Positions 6,436 through 14,215 of a stretch of DNA of 28,918 bases are shown here, in pieces. The notes under the pieces are model-generated. The model was not told the origin of the DNA, did no database searches, and saw only the letters and a list, made by a program, of their open reading frames with translations. The stretch's first letter is position 1, and every line of letters begins with the position of its first letter. Both the position numbers and the translations under genes were made by a program. Where the stretch lies: positions 1-28,918 of IMG/VR virus record IMGVR_UViG_3300047481_000178, one strand, 5' to 3'. The DNA is from a virus.

Positions 6436-7974
6436 ATGGCAACAAGAATGCAACAGCGAAGAGGTACTGCTACACAGTGGACCACCGCTAATCCAATCCT
6501 AAATGCAGGAGAAATTGGATTTGAATCAGATACAAATAAATTTAAAATTGGTGATGGAACCAATGTATGGGCAGATCTAGACTACTTTATTGATGAGACA
6601 GAACTAGGCACCACACTTGGCGACTATGTAGAGACTTCTCTTCTTGGTCAAGCACTTGGCGTTGCTACACTCAACTCCGATGGAAAACTTGAATCCTCTC
6701 AACTTCCAAGCGTTGATGAATTATCACAAGATGCTATTAATACCGCTCTTACCGCAGGTACTGGTATAACAAAAACCTACGACGATAACGCAAATACAAT
6801 TACACTTGCTGTTGACACCTCCGTCATAGCAACCAAGGCTGAACTTGCAGAAGTTTCACAGGACTCGGTAAACGATGCAATTGTTGCGGGTACTGGTTTA
6901 GACAAAACTTATGATGACAATGCAAACACCATTACACTTGACATTGACTCAACAGTTACCACAAATACAGGAACCCAGACTCTTACAAATAAATCAATTG
7001 ATTTGGCTAACAATACTGTAACTGGAACTCTCGCTCAGTTCAATACAGCAGTTTCAGACGCAGACCTAGCCTCACTTGCTGGATCAGAAACTCTTACAAA
7101 TAAGTCAATTAGTCTTACAAATAACACTTTAAGTGGCACGGTATCAGAATTTAATTCAGCACTATCAGATGCAAACTTTATTACATCAACAGATACTGGA
7201 ACAGTTACAAGCACAATTATTGCTAATGAAACTATCGTAGATGGAGATATTTCAAATACCGCAGCAATTGCTTGGGATAAACTAGCAGTATCTTCATCCG
7301 TATCTTCTACAGAACTAGGATATCTTGATGGGGTTACATCAAACGTACAGTCACAACTTGATTCTAAGGCAGCACTTGCTGGCGCAGCATTTACAGGAAA
7401 TATTTCCACAACTGGAAATCTTCAGGTAGATGGAAACTTTACAGTAAACGGAAGCAATGTTCTTGTATCCGCTACACAAATTCAAATTGAAGACAGCATC
7501 CTACAACTTGCTCACGAAAACCCAGCAAATACAATAGACCTAGGTATTGTTGCTGGTTATAATGATGGTTCAGCAAAACACGCAGGTCTTGTAAAAGATG
7601 CTACAGATGGAAAATGGAAACTTTTTGATGGCGTAACAGATGAGCCAACAACCACAGTTAATTTTGCACAAGCAACTCTAGATGATTTATCAGTTGGTGG
7701 ATTAGAATCCTCAACCCTGTCTGTCGCAAACGCTACAGTTACAGGAACAATTACTGCTGGAGGTAATACTGGCAGTGCTGGTCAATATTTGGAGTCAACA
7801 GGAACTGGTGTTCAGTGGACAACAGTTAGTGGCTATGCTGCTCCAACTCTTGGTTCAACATCAATTGCTTCAGGTGCAACAGTAACAACCATTTCTGGTT
7901 TGACCGACATTGAACTTAATGGACCAGGAAGTATTGCAGATGAACTTGCCCTATTAATGATGGGTGCTTTGTAA
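6436..7974 (+). CDS. Tail fibre protein with Mtd-like N-terminal domain and tandem repeats
   Basis: 512 residues; AGGAGG lies 4 nt before the ATG. Residues 1-50 (MATRMQQRRGTATQWTTANP, then AGEIGFESDTNKFKIGDGTN) are the small N-terminal domain found on many phage fibres and on the Bordetella phage tropism determinant Mtd. It probably docks the fibre. Residues about 95-170 hold two GTGxxKTYDDNANTITL units. Residues 179-250 hold a tandem repeat of about 37 residues (LTNKSIDLANNTVTGTL and LTNKSISLTNNTLSGTV). The region after 320 (LQVDGNFTVNGSNVLV, then DSILQLAHENPAN, then HAGLVKDATDGKWKLFDGV) is another common fibre module. The C-terminus (TISGLTDIELNGPGSIADEL) may be a tip. It ends its transcription unit: an intrinsic terminator follows 40 nt later. 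Confidence 0.75.
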   Translation: MATRMQQRRGTATQWTTANPILNAGEIGFESDTNKFKIGDGTNVWADLDYFIDETELGTTLGDYVETSLLGQALGVATLNSDGKLESSQLPSVDELSQDAINTALTAGTGITKTYDDNANTITLAVDTSVIATKAELAEVSQDSVNDAIVAGTGLDKTYDDNANTITLDIDSTVTTNTGTQTLTNKSIDLANNTVTGTLAQFNTAVSDADLASLAGSETLTNKSISLTNNTLSGTVSEFNSALSDANFITSTDTGTVTSTIIANETIVDGDISNTAAIAWDKLAVSSSVSSTELGYLDGVTSNVQSQLDSKAALAGAAFTGNISTTGNLQVDGNFTVNGSNVLVSATQIQIEDSILQLAHENPANTIDLGIVAGYNDGSAKHAGLVKDATDGKWKLFDGVTDEPTTTVNFAQATLDDLSVGGLESSTLSVANATVTGTITAGGNTGSAGQYLESTGTGVQWTTVSGYAAPTLGSTSIASGATVTTISGLTDIELNGPGSIADELALLMMGAL

Positions 7975-7991
7975 AAACAAAAGTACTAAAC

Positions 7992-8008
7992 CTTAACTTT
8001 AGGTTAAG
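7992..8008 (+). repeat. Small inverted repeat upstream of the terminator
   Basis: CTTAAC and GTTAAG, 6-bp arms around TTTAG, 6 nt before the intrinsic terminator. It may add an RNA hairpin to the 3' end of the fibre transcript. Weak on its own. Confidence 0.3.
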
Positions 8009-8013
8009 AATTT

Positions 8014-8042
8014 AAAAACCCCTTGAAACATAGGGGTTTTTT
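8014..8042 (+). terminator. Intrinsic terminator after the fibre module
   Basis: AAAAACCCC (8014-8022) pairs with GGGGTTTTT (8033-8041) around a 10-nt loop. The T run and AT-rich tail follow at once. It closes the host-contact module before the reductase gene. Confidence 0.85.
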
Positions 8043-8055
8043 ATTTTAAATTTTG

Positions 8056-8064
8056 TGCTATACT
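8056..8064 (+). promoter_or_regulatory. Extended -10 promoter for the ribonucleotide reductase gene
   Basis: TGCTATACT lies 14 nt after the terminator and gives a leader of about 55 nt before the ATG at 8126. A second possible -10 (TATAAT at 8093-8098, without the TG) lies closer to the gene. Confidence 0.5.
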
Positions 8065-8070
8065 AAGACT

Positions 8071-8089
8071 ACTTTGTAATTTGCAAAGT
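8071..8089. promoter_or_regulatory. 19-bp imperfect palindrome in the reductase leader (operator-like)
   Basis: ACTTTGTAA and TTGCAAAGT are inverted 9-bp half-sites with one mismatch around a single central base (8080). It covers the predicted start of transcription from 8056-8064 and the upstream side of the second candidate -10. It does not match the NrdR box consensus as I know it, nor is there room for a cobalamin riboswitch. Confidence 0.4.
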
Positions 8090-8125
8090 TCTTATAATAT
8101 TTTAGTTGAAAGGTTTTAATTTTAA

Positions 8126-10156
8126 ATGTCAGATGTATTTTCTTTTAGGTTATTAGATGAATTTGTAAATAAATATAAAAATGTTGAGTCTCCTTTTGGC
8201 TTTACTGACGCTGGTGGTAACTCTTTAGGTGAGATAACTTTTATCCGTACATATTCAAGAGTCAAAGAAGATGGCACAAAAGAAAGATGGCATGAAGTTT
8301 GTAAGCGGGTAATTGAAGGAATGTATTCTGTTCAAAAGAATCATGCCAAAGAAAACCGCTTGCCTTGGAATGACAATAAAGCACAGAAGTCTGCCCAAGA
8401 AGCCTATGATCGCATGTTTAATCTTAAATGGACTCCACCAGGTCGTGGTCTATGGGCTTTTGGTACCCCTATGACGATGGAGAGGCGCAATTCAGCAGCC
8501 TTACAGAACTGCGCCATGGTTTCTACTAGGGACATCGATAGAAACGATCCTGGAGCCCTTTTTGGCTGGGTTATGGATGCTCTGATGTTGGGGGTAGGAG
8601 TAGGATTTGACACCCTTGGACAAGAAAAGGGTATGGAAATATACCCTAATCAAAAAGAAGAAATAACCTATCAAATACCTGATACAAGAGAAGGATGGGT
8701 AGAGTCTGTAAGACTTCTTATTAATTCATATTTAAAACAAGGTCAGGCTAAGATTAATTTTGATTACTCTTTAATTAGACCATTGGGTGCGCCTATTAAG
8801 GGGTTTGGCGGTACCGCTTCTGGTCCAGAGCCATTGATTAAACTACATGAGACTATTCGTAAAGTAATTGGAAACAGAGCAGGAGAGATTCTTGATTCTC
8901 GTGCAATTGTTGATATTGTAAATCTTATTGGAACTTGTGTAGTTGCTGGTAATGTTCGTCGTTCTGCTACCCTCGCACTTGGAAGCCCATCAGATGATGG
9001 ATTCATTAATTTAAAAAATTCAGAGATGTTTCCAGAGCGCAACTCATTTGATCCAGAAAATCCTGGATGGGCATGGATGAGTAATAATTCTATTTCAGCA
9101 CAAGTTGGAACCAAGTATGAAGACTATATAGATTTAATTGCAGACAATGGAGAGCCAGGATTTATTTGGCTTGACGTTGCTCGTAACTATGGTCGTCTTG
9201 CAGATCCTGCAGATGGAAAAGATTATCGTGTAATGGGCTTTAATCCTTGTGCAGAACAACCACTAGAATCTTATGAACTTTGCACACTTGTTGAAGTACA
9301 TTTAAATCGTCATGAATCTAAAGAAGACTTTTTGCGTACTCTAAAGTTTGCTTATTTATATGGCAAGACTGTTACTCTTGTTCCCACACATTGGCAGATT
9401 ACAAACGGTATTATGCAACGCAATCGCCGTATTGGAACATCTCTCACTGGCATTGCATCTTTTGCAGACCAAAAAGGTTTGCCAGCAGTTCGTGAATGGA
9501 TGGATGAAGGATATAAGACTATTCGTAAATATGATCATTCGTATTCTGAGTGGTTGTGTGTTCGTGAATCTATTCGTGTAACAACTGTTAAGCCTTCAGG
9601 TTCAGTATCGCTTTTATCTGGTGCGACTCCAGGTGTTCATTGGGGTCCAGGAGGAGACTTCTTCCTTCGTGCAATTCGTTTTGGAAATACAGATCCAATG
9701 ATTCATTTATTCAAAGCAGCGGGGTACAAAATGGAGGCAGATCTTGTATCACAAAATACAACCGTTGTATATTTCCCAGTTCATTCTGGTCATCCAAGAT
9801 CTGAAAAAGATGTAACATTATTTGAAAAGATTGCACTTGCTGCAACAACTCAAAAATATTGGTCAGACAATGGTGTTTCTGTTACTCTTTCATTTGATAA
9901 AGAGACAGAGACAAAGCATGTTGCCCCAGCACTTCATATGTATGAGGGTCAACTTAAGGCGGTATCATTCTTACCTATGGGCAATAGGACATATCCACAA
10001 CAGCCATATACACAAATCACAAAAGATGAATATAACTCATATGTTGGAGAAATTAAAAAGATTAATTGGTCTGCAATTTATGACGGTGTAGATAATCTAG
10101 AGGCTCTTGGAGAGGCATATTGCACCACTGATACTTGCGAAATAAAAATATCCTAA
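8126..10156 (+). CDS. nrdJ: Adenosylcobalamin-dependent ribonucleoside-triphosphate reductase (class II, monomeric)
   Basis: 676 residues, a little shorter than the 739 of the Lactobacillus leichmannii enzyme. It reduces NTPs to dNTPs with a thiyl radical made by vitamin B12 coenzyme, supplying DNA precursors without oxygen dependence. Key residues are visible: Cys129 in ALQNCAMVST (substrate-side redox Cys), NPCAEQPLESYELC with the radical Cys375, Glu377 and redox partner Cys386, VTTVKPSGSVSLLSGATPG (486-504) as substrate loop, and the C-terminal CTTDTC (Cys666, Cys671) that shuttles electrons from thioredoxin. RGLWAFGTP (107-115) is a family signature. It appears intact. The ribosome site is weak (GAAAGG, 13 nt before the ATG). 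It interrupts virion genes yet has its own promoter and an upstream terminator, as expected of a moron. Confidence 0.93.
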   Translation: MSDVFSFRLLDEFVNKYKNVESPFGFTDAGGNSLGEITFIRTYSRVKEDGTKERWHEVCKRVIEGMYSVQKNHAKENRLPWNDNKAQKSAQEAYDRMFNLKWTPPGRGLWAFGTPMTMERRNSAALQNCAMVSTRDIDRNDPGALFGWVMDALMLGVGVGFDTLGQEKGMEIYPNQKEEITYQIPDTREGWVESVRLLINSYLKQGQAKINFDYSLIRPLGAPIKGFGGTASGPEPLIKLHETIRKVIGNRAGEILDSRAIVDIVNLIGTCVVAGNVRRSATLALGSPSDDGFINLKNSEMFPERNSFDPENPGWAWMSNNSISAQVGTKYEDYIDLIADNGEPGFIWLDVARNYGRLADPADGKDYRVMGFNPCAEQPLESYELCTLVEVHLNRHESKEDFLRTLKFAYLYGKTVTLVPTHWQITNGIMQRNRRIGTSLTGIASFADQKGLPAVREWMDEGYKTIRKYDHSYSEWLCVRESIRVTTVKPSGSVSLLSGATPGVHWGPGGDFFLRAIRFGNTDPMIHLFKAAGYKMEADLVSQNTTVVYFPVHSGHPRSEKDVTLFEKIALAATTQKYWSDNGVSVTLSFDKETETKHVAPALHMYEGQLKAVSFLPMGNRTYPQQPYTQITKDEYNSYVGEIKKINWSAIYDGVDNLEALGEAYCTTDTCEIKIS

Positions 10157-10157
10157 C

Positions 10158-10166
10158 TGCTATAAT
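10158..10166 (+). promoter_or_regulatory. Extended -10 promoter for the LamG-like virion gene
   Basis: TGCTATAAT begins 1 nt after the reductase stop. The expected start near 10173 leaves AAGGAGA (10174-10180) at the very 5' end of the mRNA, before the ATG at 10184. Confidence 0.55.
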
Positions 10167-10183
10167 AGTGGGTAAGGAGAACC

Positions 10184-13100
10184 ATGTCTAACCCATCAAA
10201 TTTATATGCAGAAAAAATATTTTCTGAGCATCCCTTGGTATTGTGGGCACTTGACGATAAATTAGATTATGTAAGTTTGGTCTCTGAAGCACAAAGAGAT
10301 TTAAGTTTGTGGACTTCTACAAATATATTTAATATAGATATAACATCTCAAAATTTTGGACAACAATTTACATCTAGTATTACAAATATTATTGAAGGAC
10401 AAGTTCCTGTAGGTGATACTATAGAAATGACTCTTAAAAGTCCAAACATATTAAACTTTACAGACTTGGATCAAGATTTAAAAACATTTTGTTTTGGAAC
10501 ATACTTTTATCCAGAAAGTCCTTATATTCAGTCTATATCTATTGGTTATGAATATACGGATACAACTACTTCATTAATTGTTGAAAAAACAAAAACATTT
10601 CCTATATCTATATTTAATAAGTGGCAGTTTGTTTCAGAAACTTTTGAAATTCCAAATGAAAATACAGATCTTAGGCTTATAATAAAAATAATTGCACAAG
10701 ATGGAGGGGGGTCCATATATGATTACAGATCATACATTAATGGCATAAGCCTTGGTCAATGGAATGAAAATTTTAATGCCACTTCGCTAGGCATTGATAA
10801 AATTGCCCTACCAGCATCAATAAATATTAGTTCTCAATATGCAGTTGAAGCACAGGCATATGGAATAGAAGAATTTTCTGGGTATTATATTGTAGAGCAA
10901 AATGCTTTAAAGTCCGTCAACACATCTATACCAATGGTATTTGGAGCAAAAAATTTAACGAGTATTTTACCTAACAACAATAATCCTTCTCTAATCATTC
11001 CAGGAAAAGGATTTTTAAATGAGGCTGGAAGATATAAAGAGTACACCGTTGAGTTTTGGTTAAAGGTAAATTCTGACACCAACTCTTCCAAAAAAATATT
11101 TGGTCCCATATCTTCTTCAGATGGGTTATATGTAGATTCTGGATTTTTGACTTTGGCTATAAACAATAATACTGTTTCCCATTTTGTTGGAGAATGGTTT
11201 AGACCAATGTTAGTGGATATAAGAATAATTAGAAATTTTGCTACACTGCTGATTAATGGAGAAGAGGTTGGGTCTTTGTCTTTTGATACAGACTCTATAG
11301 ACTTGGCATCCAAACTTAGCGAAGAAGACAAGGATCAAGACTGGCTTGGATTTTACGCATATAATGATGTTACTCCAGTAGAAATTGATTGCGTTGCCAT
11401 ATATCCATATCAAGTTTCTAATGTTTTGGCAAAAAGAAGATTTGCGTATGGTCAAGCAGTTGTTTCTCCAGAAGGAATTAACTCTGCATACGGAGGGGTT
11501 GCAGCATTTATAGACTATCCTTTTGCTAAATATGCCGTCAACTATTCATACCCATCTTTTGCTGGTTGGAGTCAGGGTACATTTGATAACCTAACAACAA
11601 GTCAAACATCTCTTTCCGCCCCTAATTATGAACTTCCAGAAATATTTACGGATACAAAAACTATTGAAGATTTTTATAGTGATAACGGTTCTATTCAAAG
11701 TGAAGACAACAAGTTCTTTACATTTAGACCATCAGGTTCTTGGAATAACCTTGCTACCTATATTAACTTTAATAGATTTAATTTTTTAGGCTCTCAATCA
11801 AAAGCCGTATACGGATTATTTAAAGAAAACACAAATTTGGGCGAACAGATTCTTTTTAAAATATATAACACAAGCAATAGCAATTCTTTTAAGGTTATTA
11901 AGACTGGCTCTACAATATCTTACCTATTTACATTTAATTCCGAGACTACTACACTGCACGAAGAAACAATAAGTAGCCCGTCTGAAATTTTTGCTGCTGG
12001 ATTTAATATTGATAAATTAATTAGTGGCTATGGCAATAACGTAGCAACATTTTTTGGTAATCAAAATGGCTTAAAAATGTATTGTCTTGGAGACGAAACT
12101 TCAACATATTCATATACAGGAAAAGTGTATGATATATCTTTTTGTACAGAAAAAAACTTGTCTTCTATAAATAATTTGTTTGACTCATATGGAATTTTGG
12201 ATCATTCAGAAACAGGTGCCCTGTTAACCAGAAATGGCAGTTACACTTTATTTGCAGATACATCTTTTAACTCATACAGACTTAACATAGGAATCGCAGG
12301 GTATTGGCAAGACTATTTGCCACTAACTTATTTTGCAAAATATGTAGAGGACAGATCTGGTAATCGTTATTATGATTTAGATTTTATTCAGTTTAATATT
12401 GGGTCTCCGTCACCATCGCAACTGTTTGAGCAAGAAATAATTAGTTCTTGGAAATATGGAGAATCAACCTATGTTGATGACGAAGAGATTAAGTCCCTTC
12501 AGTATGAGTACTCTAATCCTGTCGTAAAATCTTATGCTCAACTATCCAATAACCTGTTAACTGGTTGGAATGACTATGAAGACATGGAGCAAAAAGCACT
12601 AAAACATTTTGAATATAATACTGAAAGTTTGCCAATAAGAAGTTTTATTTCTCTTCAATATGTTGAAGACGGAGCAAATTCATTAGATGAAAACTTTACG
12701 ATAACAGAGGCAGCAAATGAGGGCGGCATTGTTGATTTTAATTTGCATCCTAATTGGGATATCACAAAGTTTGAGGTTATAGACAATACTCTAATCTACC
12801 CCCCAACATCTGTAGACTTTAATGATTTAGCAATTGTTTATAGTGTAGAGTTTAATATTCGTGGTATTTTAAATAAAAACATTAACTTGCAACAATTAGA
12901 GTTATGTTCTCAGGTTTTAAGTCAGAACTCTTTTAATGAGGTTGGCACAAGATTTGGAACACCGTTATATCCCTATAAAAGATCTGGATTTTACTTTGAC
13001 TATAAATCAAAAAATCCATTTAGCATTTATAAGGGAAGCACACCCTATTTATACCTTACAAGAAAAAGCGGCATAGAGATTAGAGGAGACTTCGATACAT

Positions 13101-13798
13101 TAATTAATCGTGGAATGTCCTTGCCAGTAAACACAGAGTTATCCTCAACTTATAAAATAAGTGCTCTACAACTGTGGCTTAGATTTGATAAAGATCAACT
13201 ACCTGGTCAACCAGCAGAACTTTTTGAAATTAATTATAAAGATGATACGATAGAGTTTTATATAATAGCAAACAGTAATGGGGGGGATCGTGCAAAAATA
13301 TTTGCGGTATCAAGAAATACTGGTTTGCCAGTTAATGGTATTTCATATTATGTAAACGGTCTTATTGCTAGAGAGCCAGTTCTTCCAATTAAGCAGTGGT
13401 TGTCCCTTGGTGTAGCATTTTCATCATCTCTTTCTTTTGATGCATTTTTAGGGTCCGTAAATCTTAATGGTCCTTTTGTGTTTAACAATATTGGCTATTA
13501 TCGCACAGACAATTTGCAACAGGTTCAGAGCCGAATAGATAGACCATGGTCACAAATAAAAGAAACACCATTTGAAGAACTAGAGTGGCTATATTGGAAA
13601 AACAATTTTAACTGGGACGAAGTGTTAACTATAGCAACTACCGATTTATACGGGGTAAACCCAGGAAATATCTATAACACATACACAGGAACGAATAAAA
13701 TAATAGTGGATGATGAATTTATTTTTAACCTAGACATAGACAGGGTAAAGGTATATTCCGATACTAGATGGCAATCAAGCACAGTATCACCGCTATAA
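10184..13798 (+). CDS. Giant minor tail/virion protein with LamG-like domains
   Basis: 1204 residues with AAGGAGA before the ATG. The N-terminus AEKIFSEHPLVLWALDDK (residues 9-26) is a signature of large virion proteins of actinobacterial phages that carry concanavalin A-like (LamG) folds. At least two such domains are visible. One is at about 280-410 (EYTVEFWLKVNSD, DIRIIRNFATLLINGEEVG). Another is at about 985-1110 (ALQLWLRFDKDQLPG, IEFYIIANSNG, LPIKQWLSLGVAF). A third, weaker one lies near 540-680. The protein is rich in Asn, Ser, Tyr and Phe and has no signal peptide, membrane span or enzyme motif. LamG folds usually bind carbohydrate, so a host-surface role on the tail tip or capsid surface is inferred. 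It forms its own unit just before the head genes. Confidence 0.62.
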   Translation: MSNPSNLYAEKIFSEHPLVLWALDDKLDYVSLVSEAQRDLSLWTSTNIFNIDITSQNFGQQFTSSITNIIEGQVPVGDTIEMTLKSPNILNFTDLDQDLKTFCFGTYFYPESPYIQSISIGYEYTDTTTSLIVEKTKTFPISIFNKWQFVSETFEIPNENTDLRLIIKIIAQDGGGSIYDYRSYINGISLGQWNENFNATSLGIDKIALPASINISSQYAVEAQAYGIEEFSGYYIVEQNALKSVNTSIPMVFGAKNLTSILPNNNNPSLIIPGKGFLNEAGRYKEYTVEFWLKVNSDTNSSKKIFGPISSSDGLYVDSGFLTLAINNNTVSHFVGEWFRPMLVDIRIIRNFATLLINGEEVGSLSFDTDSIDLASKLSEEDKDQDWLGFYAYNDVTPVEIDCVAIYPYQVSNVLAKRRFAYGQAVVSPEGINSAYGGVAAFIDYPFAKYAVNYSYPSFAGWSQGTFDNLTTSQTSLSAPNYELPEIFTDTKTIEDFYSDNGSIQSEDNKFFTFRPSGSWNNLATYINFNRFNFLGSQSKAVYGLFKENTNLGEQILFKIYNTSNSNSFKVIKTGSTISYLFTFNSETTTLHEETISSPSEIFAAGFNIDKLISGYGNNVATFFGNQNGLKMYCLGDETSTYSYTGKVYDISFCTEKNLSSINNLFDSYGILDHSETGALLTRNGSYTLFADTSFNSYRLNIGIAGYWQDYLPLTYFAKYVEDRSGNRYYDLDFIQFNIGSPSPSQLFEQEIISSWKYGESTYVDDEEIKSLQYEYSNPVVKSYAQLSNNLLTGWNDYEDMEQKALKHFEYNTESLPIRSFISLQYVEDGANSLDENFTITEAANEGGIVDFNLHPNWDITKFEVIDNTLIYPPTSVDFNDLAIVYSVEFNIRGILNKNINLQQLELCSQVLSQNSFNEVGTRFGTPLYPYKRSGFYFDYKSKNPFSIYKGSTPYLYLTRKSGIEIRGDFDTLINRGMSLPVNTELSSTYKISALQLWLRFDKDQLPGQPAELFEINYKDDTIEFYIIANSNGGDRAKIFAVSRNTGLPVNGISYYVNGLIAREPVLPIKQWLSLGVAFSSSLSFDAFLGSVNLNGPFVFNNIGYYRTDNLQQVQSRIDRPWSQIKETPFEELEWLYWKNNFNWDEVLTIATTDLYGVNPGNIYNTYTGTNKIIVDDEFIFNLDIDRVKVYSDTRWQSSTVSPL

Positions 13799-13800
13799 TC

Positions 13801-13809
13801 TGGTATACT
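13801..13809 (+). promoter_or_regulatory. Extended -10 promoter, leaderless start for the 13817 gene
   Basis: TGGTATACT directly after the previous stop. The ATG at 13817 begins 8 nt past the -10. A GTG at 13811 in the same frame would lie upstream of the expected transcription start, so the ATG is preferred. Confidence 0.5.
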
Positions 13810-13816
13810 TGTGGAT

Positions 13817-14215
13817 ATGAATCCTTTAATAAACCCAAAAACTGGCGAACCCGTGGTCAAAAATGTTCGTAGACAGGTAATAGATAAAAAGTATAACTGG
13901 GGTCTATATGTTTACAAAAAGTCTAATGGAAAATGGTTTTCGGATGGCGAGGGAAATGTTTTAAATATTCCAGCCGTTCGTGGTGATATAAAAAAGATTG
14001 CAGAATTAAAACAGGCTGCACAGTATTATGGCGATGATGGGGACGGACAGTGCATATTTGTGCCTGGTCTAACTAGAATTTCAGAAGAGGGCTATTCTGA
14101 GCAGGTAGATAGAATGAATAGCGGACTCATACCAAACTTAAATGATCTTGGTGCAATATATGATGCACAACAAACATTAAAAACTCATGGAAGGGACTCA
14201 TACGAAAGTGAGTGA
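13817..14215 (+). CDS. Unknown protein immediately upstream of the portal gene
   Basis: 132 residues from the ATG at 13817 (134 if the GTG at 13811 is used). The N-terminal half (NPLINPKTGEPVVKNVRRQV, then KKYNWGLYVYKKSNGKWFSD) is basic and strand-rich. The middle has GDGQCIFVPGLTRISEEGYSE, with the only Cys. The C-terminus (DLGAIYDAQQTLKTHGRDSY) is helical. I do not recognise the family. It overlaps the portal gene by 8 nt if the portal starts at GTG 14208, so the two are translationally coupled and a head-assembly or portal-partner role is likely. No membrane segment or catalytic motif is seen. Confidence 0.5.
   Translation: MNPLINPKTGEPVVKNVRRQVIDKKYNWGLYVYKKSNGKWFSDGEGNVLNIPAVRGDIKKIAELKQAAQYYGDDGDGQCIFVPGLTRISEEGYSEQVDRMNSGLIPNLNDLGAIYDAQQTLKTHGRDSYESE

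Noticed and set aside
6436-7974. Diversity-generating retroelement suggested by the Mtd-like N-terminus
   Set aside because: Only the N-terminal docking domain resembles Mtd. There is no C-type lectin variable region, template repeat or reverse transcriptase in the window.
8071-8089. NrdR box in front of the reductase
   Set aside because: The palindrome ACTTTGTAA/TTGCAAAGT does not fit the NrdR consensus as I know it, and there is only one site instead of the usual pair.
8043-8125. Cobalamin riboswitch before the B12-dependent reductase
   Set aside because: The leader is under 70 nt, far too short for a B12 riboswitch, and no conserved box is seen. Only a small palindrome is present.
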